Assembly: GCF_029227915.1 (NCBI RefSeq)
Contig: NC_079879.1
Location: 26,666,501 to 26,726,500 of the forward strand
Direction of reading: 5' to 3'
DNA from: Hydractinia symbiolongicarpus
Taxonomy: Eukaryota > Cnidaria > Hydrozoa > Anthoathecata > Hydractiniidae
Length of the DNA stretch: 60,000 nt
Part shown: piece after piece, positions 46,201-53,700 of the stretch
Numbering within the stretch: the first letter of the stretch is position 1
Layout of the letters: the number at the start of each line of letters is the position of its first letter
The notes under the pieces: model-generated
Database searches by the model: none
Seen by the model: the letters and a program-made list of their open reading frames with translations, nothing else
Told to the model about the DNA's origin: nothing
Translations under genes and position numbers: made by a program

Positions 46201-48811
46201 TATTTCTCGATGCTTTCAAACAGAGATGAGAGCACTGATTTGTTGAACATGGCATTGTAGCTGTCAAAGGTAAGAAAGAACACGTTCATAACATAAGAGG
46301 TGTATCATACATTTTTACAGAAAATAAGTATGCTATTCGCAAGGGAGCATTAGATAGTATAAACATTCACTAAGGTTTGTGACGTGGTTCTATGCAAAAT
46401 AAAACGCATTTCAAGATCTACTTTCATTTCGAAGGGTTTTTTTTAAATGTGATTTGAACTTAAAATATGATTTACAGAAATAAAGCTTTTACACATGTGT
46501 ACAAAGCTCTAGTCTACTTGCAGTTCGTAGAACACTGATATTAATTACATTCATGCAACCTAACGCTGTTTCATTGCAGTGAATCTCATTTTAGGTCCAT
46601 GCACATGTTACCTGAACATACACATCTGCGTAGATAATGTGCTATAAAATATTTGGCTAATATCTAACGATCCCTGGCAAAACACATTCTTCATTCAATG
46701 TCAAGTTCAAAATAAATTTGTTTAGAAAACACAAACGTACCATTATAGGTAAAATTTTGTAAAATTCTTATCTGGCGAATATCTGCCTTCTGCAGCAGTC
46801 TTATGTATGTACGATTGCTTGTTGGTGTTGCCATACGATAAACTGAATACAAATCTGTTACATATGCCACATTGGGTCCCATGAAAAATGATATGCTGAT
46901 GGGACGTCTAACAGAACGGGATATGGTGTTGAATATCAAGCGTCTATTCCCGCCATTAAAATCGACAGATTCAATTGTTTGCTTGATAGAATCCGACCAG
47001 TAGAGACGTTTGGTGTTATAGTCGATTGCTAGATCGTTCGGCCAGCGCATGTTTCCAATTACTATTGTTTTGCGATCTTTCCCAGCAAGTGTTGACCTTT
47101 CAATTTTTGGATTGTTGCCAACATCTGACCAGAATAAGTATCTTTAAAAGAATAATCAAAGTGAAATAGCTGGAGCTTAGGTTTGTCCTGATCTCTACGG
47201 GAGTAAGTATTATCACTTCACATGGAATCTAAGTAGAGTAAATGCAGAAATGTCCCCGTATATATTTTAACTTAAAAATAAGAAAGCAAACTTTACCCTG
47301 CAACTGAATTGACGCATAAGCCCATAGGTGACGACCCATTTGTAAAGGTAAAGATTACTTTTCGATGTTTTCCATCTGTGTCAGAAAGTTCGATTGTTTT
47401 CATTAATCTATCAACCCAATATAAGATGTTGGAAGACCAATCAACAGCTAGTCCTGATGGGTAACCTATTGTATAATTGAACAATGTCGTGATATTTTTT
47501 CCATCCAAGGTACTTCTGTGAATTGATTTGTATATATAATCGGCCCAGTAGATATGCTGATGAATAGGATCTATCTCCAATGCGGTTGTTAAGCCTCGCG
47601 AAGATACAACTCGTTTTGGAAGAGCGTTCTTCCTTGGCATGCCAGTAGATCCACTTAAAGGCAATTGAATGATGGATGAAAAAAGATCCGTCATGAATAA
47701 ACATGGCGCTTCACATCCTGAAAGAAAAAGAGACAATAATTAAAACAAAAAAAAGATTTGGTATATTCTAATAAAGGTAGCTAAAATTATACTAGACATA
47801 ATTTCTTTGTTATCTTATTCTGCCTAGCGTGTGTTTTTGCGCAATTTGTCATGAACAAAAAACACTATTTTTATCAATTTGTTATTTGGTTCCTGCGAGT
47901 CTCATTTTGTTAGGTAAAGGCAAACAGGTCGTAAACATATCAAAAAATAACTCCACAAATTAAGAAATAGTAATATCTCTTTAGGCGTGAAAAGCACATC
48001 TACATTATTTTAATCAACGTTTTAATCTCTACACATACACGCAACAGGTCAACAAATTTCAAAAACAATGTGTATTGACGGGTCCTTGCAGACGTCATCA
48101 AAATTTAAATTATGGCTCTCTTTTCCATTCCAATCCTGATTAAGTGGATTTCTTAACGGTCCTTATCGACTAGTTAAAACAAAGTCTCACGAAATCATGT
48201 TATTTTAATACATTTAAAGTTTTATCGTTTGTTTATTTTGTCTGTAAAAATTAAAAAACTTCATTCTGTATTTTATAAAACTTGTGTTCACATTTTTAAT
48301 TGGCTAGGATAAATCATGTAAAAAACAAAAACTTTCTTTACCTGGGAGTTGTAATGAATGTTAATCAAAACTTACTCGATGAAAATTTTTTGTTATAAAA
48401 TAGCATAGAGTAAAGCAGAAGCAATTAATGTTGTTATTAATTGTAAATAAAATTTTTGTTTGTTAAATGAATTAACAATCTGAAAAGCTAAATTTTCTAA
48501 GATAAACAAATACAAACTGTCCTAAAACACTGTTACAAAATAACATATTTTCACATTTGGAATGAAAAAGATTATGTTAATATAATTTATTAAACGGGTA
48601 AAAAATTAAAAAAATATGGAAGTTTGTTCTTCATAATTCATCATTGTTCATTGTAAAAGTAAGTATACCGCAATAAAGAAATAGAATCATCAAGAATCCA
48701 TTTAAATCACACACAGAATAAATTATAATGCTATAAAATAAACTTAATACCTTGAGTTGATACATTTTGGACAGCCAACAACAACACAAACACAAATAAA
48801 TTCTTCATCAT
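16205..48811 (-). CDS. Gene A: LRP-like type I receptor with WAP and Kunitz modules (gene span)
   Basis: Twenty-three coding exons, listed separately, join in one frame of 6663 nt (2220 residues). Order: signal peptide (1-20); cassette 1 (21-814); cassette 2 (815-1613), each being propeller, EGF, propeller, ten-Cys, WAP, EGF; Kunitz (about 1614-1674 and 1675-1731); Thr-rich stalk (1732-1828); EGF (1829-1869); juxtamembrane domain with RKRR (1916-1919); membrane helix (about 2008-2029); tail to 2220. YWTD-EGF pairs resemble the LRP5/6 ectodomain and FxNPxY is the LDL-receptor endocytosis signal, but no LDL-A repeats are seen. I infer a cell-surface endocytic receptor that may bind or inhibit proteases. 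The longest intron (37105-45940) is 8.8 kb and filled with mobile elements. The ligand is unknown. Confidence 0.87.
16896..17243 (-). CDS. Gene A exon 22: juxtamembrane domain and membrane helix
   Basis: Residues about 1917-2033. It opens with the second half of an RKRR site. A likely strand (MVVDITFE), a helix and a second strand (GKAVVTGYV) follow. Then comes a charged linker and the helix [19 protein letters not shown] with a basic cytoplasmic flank. Entry and exit are both phase 2. The region from exon 20 looks like a SEA or Notch-HD-type fold, but this is inference. Confidence 0.88.
17244..18690. other. Gene A intron 21
   Basis: AT-rich, nothing recognised. A plus-strand 73-codon frame at 17633-17854 is Lys/Ile/Asn-rich and looks like chance. 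Confidence 0.6.
18691..18785 (-). CDS. Gene A exon 21: juxtamembrane domain, middle part
   Basis: Residues about 1886-1917, with a predicted helix ([13 protein letters not shown]) and two cysteines. The last codons plus the next exon make RKRR. Phase 0 in, phase 2 out through a GTATGT donor. Confidence 0.75.
18895..18941 (-). CDS. Gene A exon 20: juxtamembrane domain, first part
   Basis: A 47-bp micro-exon with a clear TTTCTAG acceptor and a GTAAGT donor. It encodes [16 protein letters not shown], probably the first strand of the juxtamembrane domain. It is needed to join exon 19 (phase 1) to exon 21 (phase 0). Confidence 0.7.
18942..19555. other. Gene A intron 19
   Basis: It contains the hairpin at 19409-19457; otherwise nothing is recognised. 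Confidence 0.6.
19409..19457. repeat. 19-bp near-perfect hairpin
   Basis: Arms 19409-19427 and 19439-19457 pair with one mismatch across an 11-nt loop. The core is AAAGGCC...GGCCTTT. It may be a short palindromic element or a small-RNA-type foldback. Confidence 0.75.
19556..19678 (-). CDS. Gene A exon 19: membrane-proximal EGF domain
   Basis: [13 protein letters not shown], then an extra CPSC pair, SCRC, and NYYGQRC: an EGF of the classical type rather than the LDLR type, with two additional cysteines. TTTCAG acceptor; phase-1 introns on both sides. Confidence 0.88.
20554..20683 (+). mobile_element. Short Helitron-type nonautonomous element
   Basis: It starts CCTATATTAAAATACCCGT, close to the 5' end of the array units at 55428-58277. 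It continues with CTGTCTGTCTGTTAC and ends CCACGGGCCACCGACTAG followed by T. The 3' CTAG|T and the preceding short stem match the array units. It has no coding capacity. Confidence 0.7.
21250..21297. repeat. 22-bp hairpin
   Basis: Arms 21250-21271 and 21276-21297 pair with a perfect inner core (AAGTCTAATT/AATTAGACTT) around a 4-nt loop and about two mismatches outside. Confidence 0.75.
21419..21709 (-). CDS. Gene A exon 18: Thr-rich mucin-like stalk
   Basis: Residues about 1732-1828, very rich in Thr and Ser, with a repeated [15 protein letters not shown] motif. It is likely an O-glycosylated spacer that lifts the extracellular modules off the membrane. TTTTAAG acceptor, phase-1 flanks. Confidence 0.85.
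21947..22117 (-). CDS. Gene A exon 17: Kunitz domain 2
   Basis: Residues about 1675-1731: C-x8-[19 protein letters not shown] and a final C-x3-C are all present. The residue after the second Cys (P1 by analogy with BPTI) is Met, so trypsin is an unlikely target; elastase- or chymotrypsin-like enzymes, or no inhibition, are more plausible. Phase-1 flanks. Confidence 0.92.
22244..22294. repeat. (ATC)n microsatellite, LINE 3' tail
   Basis: About 17 copies of ATC on the plus strand (GAT on the element strand), directly at the 3' end of the minus-strand LINE. A simple-repeat tail of this kind is usual for RTE-type elements. Confidence 0.9.
22631..22779. repeat. (CATC)n microsatellite inside the LINE
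   Basis: About 37 tetranucleotide copies. On the element strand it reads as a MetAspGlyTrp repeat that continues the conserved RMVRWM segment, so it expanded from the LINE's own TGGATG-like codons. The frames on its two sides differ. Confidence 0.95.
24276..24324. repeat. 22-bp hairpin, 4-nt loop
   Basis: Arms 24276-24297 and 24302-24324 are perfectly complementary apart from one extra T. The tight loop suits a cruciform or a small-RNA-type foldback; there is no evidence of processing. Confidence 0.8.
25040..25222 (-). CDS. Gene A exon 16: Kunitz domain 1
   Basis: Residues about 1614-1674. [29 protein letters not shown] and CQLRC give all six cysteines at standard spacing. The P1-equivalent residue is His, which is unusual. 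Acceptor TTTGTGCAG; phase-1 flanks. It is homologous to gene B exon 9. Confidence 0.93.
25415..25543 (-). CDS. Gene A exon 15: LDLR-type EGF, cassette 2
   Basis: [15 protein letters not shown] then CSCPDNM and a final Cys: six cysteines. At 129 bp it has the same length as exon 8 and phase-1 flanks. It closes the second cassette. Confidence 0.9.
25544..26885. other. Gene A intron 14
   Basis: From about 25754 a Helitron-type 5' end (TCTGTAATAATAGCC after AT-rich DNA) is seen, much like 30386. Its 3' end is unclear. Nothing else is recognised. Confidence 0.5.
26886..27038 (-). CDS. Gene A exon 14: WAP domain, cassette 2
   Basis: Eight cysteines with [13 protein letters not shown] and a preceding VHLGVC. 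It is 153 bp with phase-1 flanks and a TTTTAG acceptor. Confidence 0.9.
27128..27436 (-). CDS. Gene A exon 13: ten-cysteine domain, cassette 2
   Basis: Residues about 1417-1519. [35 protein letters not shown] and [12 protein letters not shown] match exon 6 and gene B exon 6. The first 15 or so residues differ from the other copies and are hydrophobic ([11 protein letters not shown]). The domain is not one I recognise. Confidence 0.85.
27882..28730. mobile_element. TTAA-flanked inverted-repeat element, family 1 (complete copy)
   Basis: The ends are TTAAGGTGGCAGTAACCC and its reverse complement with one mismatch (28709-28730), in TTAA duplications at 27882-27885 and 28727-28730. No transposase frame is present. 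TTAA targets are typical of piggyBac and Kolobok transposons; which family mobilised it is not decidable here. Related copies lie at 37140 and 45505. Confidence 0.88.
28852..29165 (+). mobile_element. tRNA-derived SINE, copy 1
   Basis: A perfect B box, GGTTCGATTCC (28901-28911), lies 33 bp after an A-box-like TAGCTTATTGG (28857-28867). The body contains ATGTTACCATAGCCCCAGG and GGGCCGTTGGATGTTGCA, both found again near 40000. A T-rich stretch follows the 3' end. Boundaries are approximate. Confidence 0.75.
29606..29663. repeat. Poly(T)/poly(G) homopolymer tract
   Basis: Runs of about 20 T, 18 T and 13 G lie in sequence, so assembly errors are possible here. Confidence 0.9.
29735..30030 (+). 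mobile_element. Second SINE-like family, two direct copies
   Basis: Near-identical blocks recur: GTTCGTCTGCGGCTCCCAGT (near 29753 and 29934) and AGTAGTTCTTCTACAATAT (29777 and 30012). The first copy lacks about 58 bp between the blocks. The GC-rich head with TAGTGTAGTGG resembles a tRNA A box and AGATCTAATTCC a weak B box. Confidence 0.55.
30386..30508 (+). mobile_element. Short Helitron-type element
   Basis: Starts A|TCTGTAATAATAGCC and ends CCACCTAA|T. It shares CAAAATGGTACC and the 3' part with the element at 20554-20683. It is about 123 bp and noncoding. Confidence 0.55.
30601..31246 (-). CDS. Gene A exon 12: second propeller of cassette 2, main part
   Basis: Residues about 1202-1416. 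It opens IYRM and carries LYWFDN, LYFCDQ and VFWTDTYRR, ending HVYND. Entry phase 0, exit phase 1 (donor GTTAGG). Its 3' part is almost identical to that of exon 5. Confidence 0.9.
31437..31750 (-). CDS. Gene A exon 11: EGF plus start of propeller, cassette 2
   Basis: A six-Cys EGF ([15 protein letters not shown]) is followed by [19 protein letters not shown] and YIYWSDH. Exit is phase 0 after ATG|GTATAG. Confidence 0.9.
31899..32317 (-). CDS. Gene A exon 10: second half of first propeller, cassette 2
   Basis: [18 protein letters not shown] and [10 protein letters not shown] blade motifs. It is 419 bp, phase 2 in and phase 1 out. Confidence 0.9.
32318..32845. other. Gene A intron 9
   Basis: Nothing recognised apart from a small imperfect palindrome near 32712 (TGCAATGTAATAATTGCATT). 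Confidence 0.55.
32846..33272 (-). CDS. Gene A exon 9: first half of first propeller, cassette 2
   Basis: It begins [13 protein letters not shown] and has YIFWSDK, LYWADK and GKHRKVLF blade segments, ending CVNSIDG. Phase 1 in, phase 2 out. It opens the second cassette. Confidence 0.9.
33273..34789. other. Gene A intron 8
   Basis: It joins the two cassettes. AT-rich, no mobile element or RNA recognised. Confidence 0.6.
34790..34918 (-). CDS. Gene A exon 8: LDLR-type EGF, cassette 1
   Basis: [22 protein letters not shown] and a last Cys. 129 bp, phase-1 flanks, TTTTAG acceptor and GTACAAGT donor. Confidence 0.88.
34999..35148 (-). CDS. Gene A exon 7: WAP domain, cassette 1
   Basis: [26 protein letters not shown]: eight cysteines at WAP spacing. 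150 bp, phase-1 flanks. Confidence 0.9.
35552..35860 (-). CDS. Gene A exon 6: ten-cysteine domain, cassette 1
   Basis: Residues about 619-721. [42 protein letters not shown] and [12 protein letters not shown]. Ten cysteines, 309 bp. The family is not one I can name. It lies between propeller 2 and the WAP domain. Confidence 0.87.
35861..36452. other. Gene A intron 5
   Basis: Nothing recognised. Confidence 0.6.
36453..37104 (-). CDS. Gene A exon 5: second propeller of cassette 1, main part
   Basis: Residues about 402-618: [28 protein letters not shown] and IFWTDTYRR, ending HVYND. Acceptor TTTTTAG; phase 0 in, phase 1 out. It follows the 8.8-kb intron. Confidence 0.9.
37140..38560. mobile_element. 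Family 1 TTAA element, interrupted copy
   Basis: The left end TTAAGGTGACAGTAACCC and the following 140 bp align by eye with 27882-28040. Homology resumes after 38018 and fades near 38560; the right terminus is not found. The second element sits inside it. Confidence 0.75.
37285..38018. mobile_element. TTAA-flanked inverted-repeat element, family 2, nested
   Basis: TTAACCCTATTCGGTCCGGG at the left is matched by its perfect reverse complement at the right, with TTAA at 37285-37288 and 38015-38018. G- and C-homopolymers lie just inside the ends. 734 bp, no transposase frame. Confidence 0.9.
39920..40103 (+). mobile_element. tRNA-derived SINE, copy 2
   Basis: Shares with 28852-29165 the CTCRCACTTTGWGCAGGAG segment, TGTTACCATAGCCC and GTTGGATGTTGCA. 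Its B box is degraded (GGTTTGATTACC). It stops near the foldback-like element. Confidence 0.65.
40114..42043. mobile_element. Foldback-like element with terminal arrays of short degenerate repeats
   Basis: The outer ends are CCCAGCCGGCACAA and, inverted, CCCAGCCGGTACAA. About 300 bp inside each end consist of degenerate repeats of AGACATCTTTTAAAAGACGTC type, themselves nearly palindromic, so the ends can fold together. The AT-rich centre has no convincing gene. One weak candidate is a two-exon minus-strand frame of 34 codons at 41386-41311 and 41194-41166. No clear target-site duplication was found. Confidence 0.7.
43839..44938. mobile_element. TTAA-flanked inverted-repeat element, family 3
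   Basis: TTAA (43839-43842, 44935-44938) encloses a perfect 17-bp terminal inverted repeat, GGATACGGTAACCCCCT. 1100 bp, noncoding. A second inverted repeat lies inside. Confidence 0.9.
44052..44357. repeat. Inner inverted repeat in family 3 element
   Basis: TGTCGAACACTCCCCTC (44052-44068) and its exact reverse complement (44341-44357) enclose 272 bp. It may be a nested element or a subterminal structure of the host element. Confidence 0.8.
45505..45660. mobile_element. Family 1 TTAA element, fragment
   Basis: TTTAAAGGTGGC and the following CACTTGTCATGATTTTATAG stretch match the first 150 bp of 27882-28730. The rest is missing. Confidence 0.6.
45941..46260 (-). CDS. Gene A exon 4: EGF plus start of propeller, cassette 1
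   Basis: Residues about 295-401. NQCSHLC and CACPTGMK give a six-Cys EGF. Then [19 protein letters not shown] and FIYWSDH start the second propeller. Donor AAG|GTGAGT, phase 0. Confidence 0.9.
46261..46740. other. Gene A intron 3
   Basis: Nothing recognised. Confidence 0.6.
46741..47141 (-). CDS. Gene A exon 3: second half of first propeller, cassette 1
   Basis: [27 protein letters not shown] and [11 protein letters not shown]. 401 bp, phase 2 in, phase 1 out. Confidence 0.9.
47297..47717 (-). CDS. Gene A exon 2: first half of first propeller, cassette 1
   Basis: [24 protein letters not shown] and GKHRKVIF, ending CVNSVAG. Acceptor TTTCAG; phase 1 in, phase 2 out. Confidence 0.9.
47718..48750. 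other. Gene A intron 1
   Basis: AT-rich; nothing recognised. Confidence 0.6.
48751..48811 (-). CDS. Gene A exon 1: signal peptide
   Basis: Encodes [20 protein letters not shown]: Lys, a hydrophobic core and a polar end, a typical secretion signal. The first of two adjacent ATGs was taken. Phase 1 end with a GTATTAAG donor. No other upstream exon is evident; a noncoding first exon cannot be excluded. Confidence 0.85.
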
Positions 48812-50075
48812 GTTTCCAACAACAAAACAGTTTTTAAGTTTTAGTACCCATGTGTCCAAGTTATACTGTTGCTTGTATCGAGAATATTACTCAATTAATT
48901 AAACCACAATTTTTTTTACTGCTCTGAAATCTCAAATCATTTAAAGACTATTAATCAGCATTTTATTGTCACCCTCCTTCGTATTGCTTCAAAGTTTACA
49001 CTCGATATGCGTTTGGATTGGCAGCCAAATTTATAAAGTTGGTTAAGAACTGAACTATGCTAATAACTAGCGTTGTTAGTTATTACCTGAAAATAAAGGC
49101 CACAATTTTCTGTTTAGCAAATAATTTGATAACCGCAGCGATGGAGAACAATGAGTTTGCATTCCGTAAAGTTAGGAAATGGCACGCATTTCATTTAATA
49201 TTATTAATCTTTCGCACATATAACGAAAAATTTCGTGCGTGAAATTATAAAATGTCACCCATGGTTAAGTTCTGATGGGCGAAGTGTTAATCATGACTGA
49301 CCTCAAAATTGTCAGTTCCCAAAAGTTCCCAAAACTGTCGCCAATGTTTATTTATACGACAGACTTGTAGACTATTATAAATCAGTTTTTTTGCCAACCT
49401 AAATTAATGTTATCCCGTTTAAATTTTGTACAACCGCCCCAACGTTGGGAAATGATCAACTAGCCCACATGGATTCTTTAGCCTCGTTTACTTTAAAAAT
49501 TGCGTCGTAGCGACTGCGCAAACTAGAAGTAACTTGTCCTACCAGTTAATTAAACATACCATCAGATTAAACAGTTTCTGGCGATTATTAGCTTTCAGTT
49601 TTTTTAAAATGCTTTTCATAAGTTTGAGCATTAAATCTAAATTGTTCTTTTCAAAAAAGTCCAAAGAGTTATTAAATATTAAATTAATTAGCTAACACTT
49701 GGACACATTCCAAATGAAAACCATTGTTGGCCGGTAATTTCTCAACAACACTGTGACGTTTTCATTCAAGGTCATTCTATTCATTAACTTTCTCAAATTA
49801 CCTTCCTGTACATTTAACAGTACAAAAGTGTTTACCTCTGCTTCCGTTTATTTCGTTCGTAACTTATAATATTACGATTATTTTTCTTTAAAGCATTCTG
49901 GAAGGAAATTTATTAATAAAATTATATTTTGCAATTTACAATTGTGTCCTGGGAATACATTTTAAGTTGCATAATATCAGTTTTATATTTCACGTTTATA
50001 GTGTTGGCCACCAAACTAAACTGGGGTGATTGTTTACCCAGTACGAAACTACTAAGAGATGTTAGTTTTCGAGGC
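48812..50075. other. 5' flank of gene A
   Basis: A minus-strand TATAAA-like motif near 49029-49036 lies about 220 bp before the gene A start codon and could be a core promoter. Nothing else is recognised. Confidence 0.35.
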
Positions 50076-50511
50076 TTAAAGGGATTCTTGTCTCAAAAAT
50101 GATTTTTTTCAAATCTTTTTTCGTTCTCAAATTATTCAAGATTTTAAATATTCAAAATCCGGGATCTCATGATGTCATAAGTAGGTTTTAAAAAATGCTG
50201 ACATCACATTTCTACATATATTTAAAGACGAGGCCATACAAAACTTTGCACATGAAGATATCATCAAGAGAAGTCTACACTCCTTAAAAGTTTTGAGGTT
50301 AAGTGAATTCGAAGATATCTCAAGTTATAATTTATGCTTACTAACTTATGACATCATCAATGATGATGTCACAAGGTAGTAAGGAAATCTTTGGAGCTTA
50401 ATATAGTGAGAACGAAAAAAAATTTTAAAAAAATTCCAAAAAACTTGATAAATAACTTTTTATTCTCCACAACATTTAAAAAAAATATTTTTGAGGCAGG
50501 AATCTCTTTAA
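50076..50511. mobile_element. TTAA-flanked inverted-repeat element, family 4
   Basis: TTAAAGGGATTCTTGTCTCA and its imperfect inverted copy (about 3-4 mismatches in 30) end at TTAA on both sides. 436 bp, noncoding. Confidence 0.85.
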
Positions 50512-50603
50512 ACTGGTCATATTCTGTCTGTGCTACGAATGTAGTCGTATTTTGTTTAAAATGGTAGCCGAGTCGGTGCTAAGGAAATAAATATACCTGA
50601 AAT

Positions 50604-50709
50604 ATGTCAGACGGGCGAAAATCTAAAGACCGGAGTATGTGCGACGAGGAAACCCATGGGTTATCCTGCTCGACAAAGGAAATTAATTTTTACTTGTTAA
50701 ACCAGATAG
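50604..50709 (+). CDS. Possible first coding exon of an unidentified plus-strand gene
   Basis: From ATG, 35 codons (MSDGRKSKDRSMCDEETHGL...) run to CAGATAG|GTAAAC, a fair donor. The composition is less AT-driven than nearby frames. No following exon was found and the sequence resembles no family I know, so chance is quite possible. Confidence 0.25.
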
Positions 50710-53700
50710 GTAAACAACGTTGGCATTTGTACATGTATTTCCAACTTTTTTTATCTTTTTCAACTCCGTGCAGACAAATATTCCAAACGTATTTTATATT
50801 TTTGAAATAAATTTCGAATTCCTACGAGTTTGAGATGATTATATACACTGTATGTAACCTGAACTGAAGCTTAGTTTAAAGGGTACTAATCATGTGATAA
50901 CGTAGCCATGACAACATGTAACAAATTATAGATGTTCAAAAATCTTCATTAATTGCAACTGTAGGAGTAATTCTGTGATTAGTAGACTCAGTCTCTAGGC
51001 TGCTAACACTTTGTTTACTCAACCCACTTACTGATTGAGTAATTGTTCCGGAAAGGACTCATTCCTCACGATAGTGATTCTTCTCCAATGAATTACGTCT
51101 TAATTATATTATGATGGAACTTACATAACGTGACACCAAAAATCGCGCCACAAATTTATGCTTCTTTATTTTTTCCCTCCTTTTTTTTCCTAGCTTTTGC
51201 AAAGCAATACAAAAGAGCTAATACCTTTTTAACTGAAAGAGGCCTGAAAAAGTTCTGTTTTTTTTATACATTGCTAATAACTGCAATTTGATGTGTAGTT
51301 GTTACAAAAACGTACGAATATGTAAGTAAGTTTTGCGATATAAACTTTACTTCTTTTTTCATCGCAATAATAAGATTGAAATCATGTCTTTTAACCTAAC
51401 ATATAATTAAGTATTAGACAAAATTGATTCTTTGAAGCTATTTTTTGTGCAGATAAAAAATGACCCAACCTGCCATTTCCAGTTTCGCGGCTACGCGATA
51501 GGAAAACTTTAAATTATACGTTTATTTTAAGACATATAACTTCACAATAACTACATGCTATAAAATTTTTAGATCAAACGGAACAGGAAATTTTAACCTG
51601 TTAAATGAAATAAGTTCATATTGTGTATACTACGCATCACAACTCTAATTATTGTGGATAACTGATTGAACCACAACACTGGTAATGTTAGTATTTATAG
51701 GCATTCGATGTTCTTCATTCCACAAAAACCTTTACCACAAAATATTCAACAAATTGAGAAATAGTTTTTGCTTTTTTGCTTTCAACGTATCAAGGTTAAA
51801 CCTGTTTGTCCTTACATTTTCATATTACCGGTTATTATACAAAGTAAAAATAACCCTAACCAGGGCTCACTTATATACATAGAAACTGCAGAATATGCAT
51901 AATTTCCCCAATTTTTCCCCAATAGTTAATAGTAACAAATAACACACTGAAATGTCTATACTACTTTTAGTCTAGCATAGAAATTAAAACTCTCTTATCT
52001 TGATTTTTAACCACATTATAAATTGTAACTAGCTACTTAACCATTTTATGAAAAAAATCGACTACATCAAAGTTTGTTATAGCTTTTTAAAAGTAGTAAT
52101 TCTTAAAAGTATGTTAGTCATTGGTACTTAAACATCATAAATAAATATATGCAAAATTTTACTACTATTTTTATTACTTCTTGTGTTTCTTTTCAATACC
52201 TTGTTTATACTTCTTTTACACCTCCATGCTTATACAAATCTAATAAACGCCAGAAACTGCAGCTAGCTGTATGTACTACCTTGCCTCAGTTAATAGCCAC
52301 ATTATGATTATTTTGTGCCCGCCAAGTCCTTTACTCGTTACCATATCCCTACGAATATTAGTGACATGTTTCGCAAATAAACCTCAAATCTGCAGATTAT
52401 ATTTACAGAGTGACGTCAATCCAAATATTTAAACCTTCACTTGGAACGACCAAAAATGCCACAAATTAGAAATAAAATAACCCTAACGCTTTAAATTAAT
52501 TTGCATATTTGAGGTCTGTTTACGCAACATGTCACTGTCATGAAGAAATGTTGTTTTAATTGGTTTAGTATGATTGTCAGAAAACGGTACGATAAAATAT
52601 TTGCAAAATTCAAATAAAATTTTTTTGTCTTAAATCTCAAATGATGTCAAATGTATGGGAAGAAAGTAACATGTAGCCAATACACCTTTCCCGAATTTAT
52701 TTTCTTTGATGTGCCGCAGGTCTTTTTTAAAGAAAATGAATGTAATTTTCGAAATTCTCACATGAAAATTGATAAATCGTGAAATTTTCATATTCATACA
52801 TCAAACAAACAACCTGCTACAACAGGTTTTTTATTTTTGTACTAATTAACCTTTGCTTGAATATGAGGCTTATTAGTACAAGTCGAAAATTAAGAAGGCT
52901 TTGACCGTAACAATGATGCCACCAAAACAGCACTTTCCAATGTCGGATTAAGTTTAAAATTTATACACACACCAATTTACTGATGCTGAAAATGATGTTA
53001 AGGTCAAAACATCAAAATCCCAAAATTTTAAAAAGCATGTAATTCGGGAAACGTATATTATCTTATTGCGTTGAAGCAGTCTTGTCATTGAAATAAAAAT
53101 CTCTTTTTTTAAAGCGTTTCTACCTGCTGCTCCCAGCGTCCAGTGTCTAAGCATGCCTTTATACAAATTTGGAAGCGGATACAGTATATTGTTAAATAGC
53201 TTGCAGCAGATAGCTTTTTCAAGAACCAATCACAAGTCCTAACACGCTGCCATTTAGTACAAACAAAAGATAAGATATATTTAGCATACATATATTTAAA
53301 AAAAGTAATCCAAGAATTGCACGTATGGCAGTCGAGATATGGTGACGCACAGTGTGGATATTTTTGTCGCCTATAATCTTCAGATCCTGCTGCTTTCAAA
53401 AGAATGCAGCATAGTTGTATATGCGTTTTATTGGAGCTTCACTGTGTCATAAACCTAACACACCTGCGACGCGCATGCAATACAAATGTATTAAATCTTT
53501 ATCTTTGTGTTTATTTCGATCGTCATGCAGTTAAAAAACAAAAGATAAGATATATCAGGCATACATATATAAAAAAAAGTTGTCGAAGGGAAAAATACTC
53601 ATCCATTTTCCCCCAATTTCCCAACTTTTATATTCGTTAAAATTTATTAGTTTCTGTAGAAATATCAATACTTCTTCTCTGTCTTATTTTATCGTGAACT

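Noticed and set aside
16205-48811. LDL-receptor class A repeats
   Set aside because: Looked for the CxxxDCxDGSDE pattern in all exons and introns and saw none.
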